Below, one piece after another: positions 54,986 through 61,880 of a DNA stretch of 64,000 nt. The position numbers and the translations under genes are program-made. Each line of letters opens with the position of its first letter. The stretch's first letter is position 1. This DNA is from Thaumasiovibrio subtropicus (GTDB taxonomy: Bacteria > Pseudomonadota > Gammaproteobacteria > Enterobacterales > Vibrionaceae): NCBI RefSeq assembly GCF_019703835.1, contig NZ_AP023055.1, positions 868,001 through 932,000 of the forward strand, given 5' to 3'. The notes beneath the pieces were generated by a model. The model was given only the letters and a program-made list of their open reading frames with translations. It was not told the origin of the DNA and did not search any database.

Positions 54986-55924
54986 TTACATTAACCACTG
55001 AATGATTTGGTCATAGAGTCCGATTCCTATAGTTACGTTGAAGGGGAACGTAATACCCAAGGAAGCTAGCATGGCTAAGCCAATGTTTGCTTCTGGGATA
55101 GCACCTTTGACGGCTGCTGGCGCAGCGATGTAAGAGGCACTGGCAGTTAAGCTCGCTAGGACGATGGCAGAACCATGACTGAGACCAAGTGCAATACCTG
55201 CTCCAATACCTACCAAGCTTAAACACAGCGGCGCAATGAGAGCGAATAGCATCATACGCCATTGATGAAGTGGGAATGGGCGCAGTGTTTGCGACGCGAC
55301 TAAGCCCATTTCCAATAAAAAGAGTGCGAGAACCGCTTTAAAACCACCCATGAGTAAGTCGGTCACGGCAGCGCCTTGTTGAGGCCCGTACATGAAACCA
55401 ATGAGTACGCCACCGACGAGTAGGATTACCCCTTTGTTGGTCAGTGCCTCATGCCACATCGCTTTGATTGAAACGTTGTGTTCGCCTTTAGAAAATTGAC
55501 GGAAAAGCAACAGGCCAACGATGATGGCAGGGAGTTCCATCAACACGAGATACAAGGTAATTTCAGCATCGACAGTCAAGCCATGACTGTCGGCATAAGC
55601 GAGCGCGACCGCAAAGGTGCCAGCACTGACGGAGCCGTAGTGGGCGGCGATACTGGCACTGTCGGCGAAGTTAAGGCGAACAACTTTGACCAGCAGTGGA
55701 AAAAGGAGCAATGGAATCGCCGCACCTATTAACATTACGCCACCAAGCGAAGGGATAAGGCTCCAACTTAAGTTACCATGTAACGCCATGCCTCCTTTGA
55801 GACCGATGGTAAGCATGAGTAGTAGGCTAAGAATTTCATAGACGGCTTTGGGAATCGAAAGATCGGAACGCACAATCCCTGCGAACAATCCGAGTAAGAA
55901 GAACATTACAACTATATCTGGCAT
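54986..55924 (-). CDS. SbtA-like sodium-dependent bicarbonate transporter family permease
   Basis: About 312 residues from the ATG at 55924 (MPDIVVMFFLLGLFAGIVRSDL); in-frame starts at 55933 and 55963 are possible and the frame runs on to 56014. About ten membrane helices in two inverted halves, with LMLTIGLKGGMAL and LASLTASASYIAAPAAVKGAIPEA, are typical of the SbtA family. Cyanobacterial SbtA brings in bicarbonate with sodium; whether this bacterial branch does so is unproven. A divergent LysR gene suggests substrate-responsive control. Confidence 0.78.
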   Translation of the reverse strand: MPDIVVMFFLLGLFAGIVRSDLSIPKAVYEILSLLLMLTIGLKGGMALHGNLSWSLIPSLGGVMLIGAAIPLLLFPLLVKVVRLNFADSASIAAHYGSVSAGTFAVALAYADSHGLTVDAEITLYLVLMELPAIIVGLLLFRQFSKGEHNVSIKAMWHEALTNKGVILLVGGVLIGFMYGPQQGAAVTDLLMGGFKAVLALFLLEMGLVASQTLRPFPLHQWRMMLFALIAPLCLSLVGIGAGIALGLSHGSAIVLASLTASASYIAAPAAVKGAIPEANIGLAMLASLGITFPFNVTIGIGLYDQIIQWLM

Positions 55925-56039
55925 GTAAAGCATCCGCGCTAACAATGTTAAAACTGGCGTCATCTTATATGTACTGATACATTGAACATAATGAAAGTTA
56001 GATGATAACCCCATAGATGATTGTCTATAGAGAGGTCAG

Positions 56040-57002
56040 ATGATTGAAAGGCAGCTCACATTCCGGCTCTTAGAGGTTTATAAAATGGTCATTGACACTG
56101 GTTCTGTCAGTGAATCTGCACGAATCTTGCATTTGACGCAACCAACTATCTCTAAGCAGTTGAAAAGACTGCAAGAAGCAGTAGGTGAACCTTTGTACGT
56201 GGTTCACCAGCAACGTATCATGCCGACGGATGCCGGATATGCTTTGTATAATTTATGTAACAATGTGTTTGGTGAGGTGGCGGATTTTAAAAGTGCGTTG
56301 GTAGAAATGCGTCAAGGCGCAGCAGGGCACTGTAAAATCGCGATGGTGAACACGGCACAGTATGTTTTACCCCGCTTGTTAGGCCCCTATTCAAAAGCCT
56401 ATCCCAATGTTGAGCTCACCGTCGAGATAGGTAATCGACAGCAGGTGCTAGAACGCTTTGAACAAGGGCTTGATGATATTTATGTGTTTAGCCATCCGCC
56501 CTCGTTAGAACACGCAACGGCAGGTCGCTTCCTGTTAAACCCATTAGTCGTGGTCGCCGCAAAAAATGATCCTTTGTCGAAGAAAGCGCGTGTGACTTGG
56601 GAGGATGTTAAGTCAGCGCGCTTTTTGTTGCGTGAACCAGGCAGTGCAACGCGTATGATGTTTGATAGTGTGTTGCAATCACGTGGATTAACCATTTCCG
56701 ACAGTATTCAAATGGCCTCAAACGAGGCGATACGTACTGGTGTGGCATCAGGTATGGGACTGGCATTGTTGTCTCAACATGTGATTCAGGGATATGAACA
56801 GCAGATTGATGTACTCAATATCGATGGCTTTCCATTAGAAAGTCATTGGCATTTTATTGTCCGGAATGATCGCTACTTGTCGAAAGCATCGCGTGGCTTC
56901 CTCAAATATACCGACATCAATATCGAAGCCTGCTTGGGCAAAGTGTGGGCAGAGCACGGTATGGAAGCGCTGTTAACCGACATCAATCGATTGGGTGTAT
57001 AA
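56040..57002 (+). CDS. LysR-family regulator divergent from the SbtA-like gene
   Basis: 320 residues. Helix-turn-helix at about 5-65 (LEVYKMVIDTGSVSESARIL, then HLTQPTISKQLKRLQ) and a substrate domain (about 95-300). The sequence is closer to the CysB/CbbR side of the family than to the LysR at 6493. Its ATG is 115 bases from the transporter start, so the two probably share a control region, as is usual for LysR pairs. Inducer unknown. Confidence 0.83.
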   Translation: MIERQLTFRLLEVYKMVIDTGSVSESARILHLTQPTISKQLKRLQEAVGEPLYVVHQQRIMPTDAGYALYNLCNNVFGEVADFKSALVEMRQGAAGHCKIAMVNTAQYVLPRLLGPYSKAYPNVELTVEIGNRQQVLERFEQGLDDIYVFSHPPSLEHATAGRFLLNPLVVVAAKNDPLSKKARVTWEDVKSARFLLREPGSATRMMFDSVLQSRGLTISDSIQMASNEAIRTGVASGMGLALLSQHVIQGYEQQIDVLNIDGFPLESHWHFIVRNDRYLSKASRGFLKYTDINIEACLGKVWAEHGMEALLTDINRLGV

Positions 57003-57148
57003 AGCACGATAGAGATCTTGGTCGCGCATTTGAAGACACCAATGTATCAAGCTCACTGCAGTTTGCGAAATGCGTCTAGTGAATATTGAGACAATGTTGT
57101 GTTCAACAGGGTAGATGGAAGTATGGCGTTTTTTGTTAGGAATTCCGT

Positions 57149-57973
57149 ATGAACATCAAAGCGAGATTAGCGCAAGCGCCTAGAAACCAAAAAGACAACG
57201 TCGCGCAAGAGATCATCCACTCATTATCGCGTTCAGCACTTAAAGCATTAAGTGCTGAGGATGTGCTCAGGCTCTTTGAAGCACTGACCCAGTTGAGACC
57301 CAGAATCGTTTCCCAACGTGATAAAGCCGCAGTAAAGGTCCTCGCTTCGCAAACGCAGTTTGAAAAAGCCTTGTTTACCCCGCAGCTTGCCGTCGACAGT
57401 GTGAAAGCGCATTTTTTACAGTCTCCAGTTGTGCAAAGTCATTTATCAGCGAAGCTTGTTAAGGGTATCTATCGGGTTGAAGACCAACGGCTCAGTTTTC
57501 TCGAACGGATGGGGATTGATGGAAAAACAGTAGGAAGAGGGCAGCTAGGTCAATCCGCGTTTACTGATGTCACGTCGCCTAACTACTTAAAATCTCCCTT
57601 CGAACAATATGCTAAATGTTATTTCATCGCTAAGCAGCTCAACAACCCGCTGCAGCGTGTCGCACAAATTAATATGCCGCCTTATAGCGTAACGGTACCC
57701 AGTAACTACAGTGTTGTGTATCCAGAAACCTCGCTCGAAGACTTTGTCGTTGCGGGCTATCTCGCGATACGTATTCATAAAGCGACCAAGCAAGGACGCA
57801 CACCTGAAGATACGTTAAAGTTTGCCGTTGCGCTCTATCACGGTATGTATAAAACGGTTGTTAGCATTCAACAGCAGGTCAACGATATCGTTAACTGGGC
57901 GCCCATTGAAGCTGAGTTGATTAATCAAAACCGGCAGGATGCTGTTGATTACATCAATGAGGCAACCTTATGA
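57149..57973 (+). CDS. hypothetical protein, possibly lysozyme-like
   Basis: 274 residues, no signal peptide, no clear membrane helix. The middle section (about 105-140, RLSFLERMGIDGKTVGRGQLGQSAFTDV written in parts: RLSFLERMGIDGK and GRGQLGQSAFTDV) recalls lysozyme- or transglycosylase-like proteins where a GxGQLG-type turn follows the catalytic glutamate. This is resemblance, not identification. Its stop overlaps the next gene (ATGA), so the two work together. The N-terminal 80 residues are helical. Confidence 0.6.
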   Translation: MNIKARLAQAPRNQKDNVAQEIIHSLSRSALKALSAEDVLRLFEALTQLRPRIVSQRDKAAVKVLASQTQFEKALFTPQLAVDSVKAHFLQSPVVQSHLSAKLVKGIYRVEDQRLSFLERMGIDGKTVGRGQLGQSAFTDVTSPNYLKSPFEQYAKCYFIAKQLNNPLQRVAQINMPPYSVTVPSNYSVVYPETSLEDFVVAGYLAIRIHKATKQGRTPEDTLKFAVALYHGMYKTVVSIQQQVNDIVNWAPIEAELINQNRQDAVDYINEATL

Positions 57974-58359
57974 AAAAAGCGGTAGGCGTGCTCACAGCCG
58001 TCGTGATGATGTCCATTGCGGGTTACCTTTACCATGACTATCAAGCTCGCACCTATGCACTTATTGCGAGATGTGACGGGTCGATTGACGGAAACATCCA
58101 TATGCGTATCGCCAGTGCAAAAGAGGAAGGGGTGAAAGAGATGATATTCGGCACGCAAGCGCTTTGTGATGCAGGTAGCTTGGAACTCACCCTGTCAGAT
58201 GTTGATTTTGTCCTTGTAGAACTGATTCTCGATGAGCAAAACGTGTATAGCGCGCGTTGGGAACTTGGCGATGGTATTGAAACAGATAGAGAAACGGGCT
58301 ATTTCTCACTGTTTCGATTATCGCCACATGCACCCTATTTAGTGCATGAATCGATATAG
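57970..58359 (+). CDS. hypothetical protein with N-terminal membrane anchor
   Basis: 129 residues. An N-terminal hydrophobic segment (about 4-23, AVGVLTAVVMMSIAGYLY) acts as signal or anchor; the rest is predicted periplasmic, acidic, with two cysteines (about 35 and 63, ARCDG and ALCDA). No family was recognised. It overlaps the preceding gene by four bases. A periplasmic partner next to a possible cell-wall enzyme could be an immunity or inhibitor protein, which is speculation. Confidence 0.6.
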   Translation: MKKAVGVLTAVVMMSIAGYLYHDYQARTYALIARCDGSIDGNIHMRIASAKEEGVKEMIFGTQALCDAGSLELTLSDVDFVLVELILDEQNVYSARWELGDGIETDRETGYFSLFRLSPHAPYLVHESI

Positions 58360-58484
58360 TCAGCGTGCTTATGTCCAGGCTCGTCACGGGTGCTACTGCC
58401 GCGGAGTAAGTACGCTAGACCACCAATGCAGTACCTTGTTGCCAAGTCTGGACTAATTCAACGAACAAACCGATTGAGGGAAAA

Positions 58485-58679
58485 TTAGCTGTTCAACGTC
58501 GTGAAGACTTTGCTCTTTTTGCGACCTAAATACATCATTAATAGTCCGATGAGGATGGTAGCCCCAATTAATGGTGCTAATGCCATGTCGGTGTGTTGAT
58601 GCTCTGAGATCTCTATCATCACGGCTGCTGTCTCGCCACTGTGGGTAGTATCCGCTAATGTCACGGGTTTTGTGTCCAC
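58485..58679 (-). CDS. small single-span membrane protein
   Basis: Up to 64 residues from a GTG at 58679, or 44 from an inner ATG. The C-terminal part ALAPLIGATILIGLLMMYLG followed by RKKSKVF is one membrane helix with a positive cytoplasmic end. No family is recognised. It lies directly downstream of another small frame at 58686, so the two may form a small operon. Start and reality are uncertain. Confidence 0.4.
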   Translation of the reverse strand: MDTKPVTLADTTHSGETAAVMIEISEHQHTDMALAPLIGATILIGLLMMYLGRKKSKVFTTLNS

Positions 58680-58685
58680 CGCTTC

Positions 58686-58832
58686 TTATGTTGGCGGTTT
58701 GCTAACATACTGGACTGGCTTAATGATCTCGCCATCGTTGATCTGTGGTGTAGGCCAAACTTGGTTGTGCTGTTGTCCGAAGCTATCTAGTTGATCTATT
58801 TCAAAAGGAACGGGGTTGTCCACCTTGTTCAT
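58686..58832 (-). CDS. small hypothetical protein
   Basis: 48 residues from ATG at 58832 to TAA at 58686: begins MNKVDNPVPFEIDQL and ends VQYVSKPPT. Proline- and glutamine-rich, soluble, with no family known to me. AGAGGTAAGCGT precedes the ATG, which gives a usable ribosome site. It sits just before the small membrane protein at 58485. No other evidence of coding. Confidence 0.35.
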   Translation of the reverse strand: MNKVDNPVPFEIDQLDSFGQQHNQVWPTPQINDGEIIKPVQYVSKPPT

Positions 58833-59001
58833 ACGCTTACCTCTGTATTGTCATTAAGCATTTAATGTCTATTTATTTGGAGGTGATTAAAATGACAACT
58901 TTGACAATATGGCGTCTATATCACAAAGGTAACTCGCGGTGCTGTACGTTACATTTGTCCCATAAATTCAGATGGTAATACAGATATAGTTGGGGCGTGC
59001 G

Positions 59002-59040
59002 TATAAAAACTCGCTACGCTTGAGTTAGCGAGTTTGTATA
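59002..59040 (-). terminator. terminator of the chitin-binding protein gene
   Basis: AAACTCGCT / AGCGAGTTT stem with an 11-base loop; T-run on the minus strand. It lies 20 bases after the stop at 59060. Confidence 0.75.
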
Positions 59041-59059
59041 CTAAAGCGACAGCAGGGGA

Positions 59060-60532
59060 TTATTGCGCATTACAACCATTAACATCACCGACATAGTTCC
59101 AAGCGCTGCCTGAACCCGGTTCTTCACCTCGAGTCCACCAGTTTGCAATGTACTTTTTGCCGTTGTGAACGGTCGTCTCACCACTTTGGTAAGCGCGAGT
59201 AGCATCCCATGGCAAACTCACGTCACTGACGAGCGTCCATGGTCCGGAGAAGCTTGGCGCTTGATTGATGTTCCACCATTTCGATTTCCAGACTAGCCCC
59301 TGAAAAGAGACGGTTTGATGGGTATAGACCGTATCAGGTTGCCACTGTGGATATTGATCGGCTGTTGGGTCAGTTTGATCTGTTCTGCAGTTCTTTGCTG
59401 GAACGTCAATGCGATAAGTATCAACGTCTGAAGCGAAACCGTCGTGGACTGAGACATTAACTTGATAAAATCCTTCCGCTTCAGCCGTTATCTCAAATAC
59501 GCCATCATGTGCCTGATGCACCGTTAAACCGGGTAGATCACTTGTGACACTGTAGCTTAATGGCTGGCCCTCAGGGTCGTAACTGTTAGTCAGGTCGAGG
59601 GAAAGGGTCTCGCCTTGGGTAATCATAGACGGAAGGCCGCTTGTTCTGAGCACAGGAGAGAAGTTGGAGAGAGGCTCTGCAAATGCTGCAAAGTTTCGCC
59701 AACCGTAGCTCAAGTAGGTGACAAGATGACCATTGAGGTTGCTTTCTAACGCAAAAAGACCACCATCGCGTGTTGTCACCAACATCTCATTGTGTCGGTT
59801 AATATCAATGTCCGCTAGGCTTACTGTGTCGAGGTTTACTTTGTCTAACTCAACACCTTGACTGTCGAACTTATAGACATGGCCATCCCAACTGGCGAGA
59901 TAGATGTTGCCCTGATCATCTGCGGTAACCGCACGCGAAGAGATGACATGACCAAGGTCTAAGAATTTCACCTTGTTGAGAGTAATGGGTTCCAACACAT
60001 CAAGATGGCCATATGTATCTTGCAAGGCATAAAGCAAGCCATCATTACCAACAGTGATATCGATATAAGACTCATCGCTGAGAAAGCGTTGCGGCGGCAA
60101 TTGGCCCTCAATGTCAAAGCGAACAATGCCTTGAGGTTGACCTTCGTAGGCCGTGTTTGTGTCCGTCAGATAAACATAGCGTCCGAGAGCAGCAATGCCT
60201 CCGTAAGTTAAATTGTTTGCAGTGCTCAGCCCCTCAAGGGTTTGAATGAAGTCACCATTGGCTGTCTGTACGACCAACTCTGCATTAAAGGTGCCATTGT
60301 AGTAGGCGAGTCCTTGCGGTGACATGACCAAGTCACGCACTTCAATCTCGCGATCTGGGTCTTGAATTTCGGTACTTTTTAGCAATTGACCGGTTTTGTC
60401 AAAGTACTCGACCACATTATTTGCGACGCCTAGATAATAGGCATCTGCAGGAGTGGTATTGGTGGGTGTTTCAGCCTGGGCGTTGACGGCAATAGTAACG
60501 GCCATTGCGACGCTTAAAGCATGTCTATTCAT
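59060..60532 (-). CDS. secreted propeller-like protein with two chitin-binding modules
   Basis: About 490 residues from the ATG at 60532 (MNRHALSVAMAVTIAVNAQA signal peptide). Residues about 25-300 are repeating beta segments of propeller type (ADAYYLGVANNVVEYFD, GYGGI-type turns, LYALQDTYGHLDVLEP). An immunoglobulin/cadherin-like domain follows (about 310-400, SYDPEGQPLSYSVTSDLPGL). Two CBM5/12-type modules close the protein (about 405-450, WQPDTVYTHQTVSFQGLVWKSKWW cut here to PDTVYTHQTVSFQGLVWKSK, and about 455-490, AYQSGETTVHNGKKYIANWW). They normally bind chitin. No hydrolase or oxidase domain is visible, so it may dock on chitin or adhere rather than degrade. Confidence 0.75.
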   Translation of the reverse strand: MNRHALSVAMAVTIAVNAQAETPTNTTPADAYYLGVANNVVEYFDKTGQLLKSTEIQDPDREIEVRDLVMSPQGLAYYNGTFNAELVVQTANGDFIQTLEGLSTANNLTYGGIAALGRYVYLTDTNTAYEGQPQGIVRFDIEGQLPPQRFLSDESYIDITVGNDGLLYALQDTYGHLDVLEPITLNKVKFLDLGHVISSRAVTADDQGNIYLASWDGHVYKFDSQGVELDKVNLDTVSLADIDINRHNEMLVTTRDGGLFALESNLNGHLVTYLSYGWRNFAAFAEPLSNFSPVLRTSGLPSMITQGETLSLDLTNSYDPEGQPLSYSVTSDLPGLTVHQAHDGVFEITAEAEGFYQVNVSVHDGFASDVDTYRIDVPAKNCRTDQTDPTADQYPQWQPDTVYTHQTVSFQGLVWKSKWWNINQAPSFSGPWTLVSDVSLPWDATRAYQSGETTVHNGKKYIANWWTRGEEPGSGSAWNYVGDVNGCNAQ

Positions 60533-60807
60533 CTCGTTTGTCCTTGGATTTTTAGTTGGTTGTTTAGACAAGTGAAACCCTAACATTTAGCTAATCAATA
60601 GAAGGTGCGATGGGATGGGATATGATCAATATTACGTGTGACTTCATTGGTTTATGTAATTAATAATCCTGATTCTTTCAGTCGGTTCACTGTGTTAAAA
60701 AGGTACTTTGTCCTAAATAAAACAAAGGCTTATTGCCGAAAATGGCTATGCATGGTGGCTGTTTCGTATTAGTCTTGCCCCATGTTACCTAACTGAAGTA
60801 TTCATAG

Positions 60808-61686
60808 ATGAAACTCAATCATGCTTTGCTGTTGTTACTTCTCGCATTTATATGGGGCGCTTCTTTCCTTTTCATGCGTGTGAGTGTGCCATCTTTAGGG
60901 CCCGCAGTATTGATACTGGGTCGTGTTGGTTCTGCCGCTTTAACACTTTGGATCGTGGCGATGTTGCTCAAGCGCAAGATGCCGCCCGTTGCTCGCTGGC
61001 GCCATTTTCTCGTTATTGGCCTGTTCAATGCAGCACTCCCATTCATGCTCTACGCTTTTGCCGCGCAAACAGTGACCGCGTCACTTCTTTCAATCCTCAA
61101 TGCAACAGCGCCACTGTGGGGAACGGTGATTACTGCCGTTTGGTTTAAACAAAAAGTCAGTGCGAAAGTGCTAGTTGGGCTTTTCGTCGGTCTGCTAGGT
61201 GTGGCGATTTTAGTGGGTTTTGACCCGGTTATGGTGGATAAACACGCTTATATTGCCGCCGCTGCTGCCGTTTGTGCAGCGATGAGCTATGGCATTGGCG
61301 CAACCTATGCGCAAACAGCGCCTAAGTTATCACCTGAGCAAAATGCACACGGTTGTTTGTGGGCCGCTAGCCTTTGGGTATTGCCATTGACGTGGTTTAT
61401 GCCGATAAACACGCCGCCTTCCGGTCTAGTGGTATTAAATGTACTCTTGCTCGGGATTGTCTGCACGGCAGTGGCGTACTTAATACTGTTCCATTTGATT
61501 ACTGAGATAGGCGCGTCTTCTACACTGACGGTAACATTTCTTATTCCAGTATTTGGTGTGCTTTGGGGGAACGTTTTCCTTGATGAACCTATCGGCTTTC
61601 ACACTGTGATCGGCGCGATTGTGACCCTCATTGGAACGGCGTTGGTCACTGGGTTTAGGTTACCCTTGAGCAAAAAGCAGGCATAG
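60808..61686 (+). CDS. EamA-type DMT-superfamily exporter
   Basis: 292 residues with ten membrane helices in two EamA repeats (about 5-135 and 148-285). The first has FIWGASFLFMRVSVPSLGP and the second YGIGATYAQTAPKLSP, with ASSTLTVTFLIPVFGVLWG. Such proteins export amino acids or metabolites; the substrate is not predicted. Monocistronic, ATG after TTCATAG, a weak ribosome site. Confidence 0.87.
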   Translation: MKLNHALLLLLLAFIWGASFLFMRVSVPSLGPAVLILGRVGSAALTLWIVAMLLKRKMPPVARWRHFLVIGLFNAALPFMLYAFAAQTVTASLLSILNATAPLWGTVITAVWFKQKVSAKVLVGLFVGLLGVAILVGFDPVMVDKHAYIAAAAAVCAAMSYGIGATYAQTAPKLSPEQNAHGCLWAASLWVLPLTWFMPINTPPSGLVVLNVLLLGIVCTAVAYLILFHLITEIGASSTLTVTFLIPVFGVLWGNVFLDEPIGFHTVIGAIVTLIGTALVTGFRLPLSKKQA

Positions 61687-61707
61687 TAATGTCGGTATCT
61701 GTACTTA

Positions 61708-61790
61708 ATCCAAGTCAAAATACTTGTTCAGCGAGAATTTCTAGGCTTGTCATGAAGATCTTGTGGGTAAATCAAAAAGCGATATAGTCT
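61708..61790. repeat. right-end fragment of the dispersed inverted-repeat element
   Basis: In reverse orientation it matches the right part of the complete element at 38679-38942: TTCAGCGAGAATTTCTAGGC and CTTGTC, then GAAGATCT and AAATCAAAAA, with an internal deletion. It lies between the EamA gene and the surface-protein gene. Confidence 0.7.
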
Positions 61791-61835
61791 CGTTGAATAG
61801 TGGCCGCGATGTTAGTTGGGCATTAAGAGTGATGG

Positions 61836-61860
61836 TAAAAAGGGGCGATATGCCCCTTTG
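61836..61860 (-). terminator. terminator of the leucine-rich-repeat protein gene
   Basis: AAAGGGGC / GCCCCTTT stem with a 5-base loop; T-run on the minus strand, 20 bases after the stop at 61881. Confidence 0.8.
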
Positions 61861-61880
61861 TCGTTTTAGGCTAACTAAGA

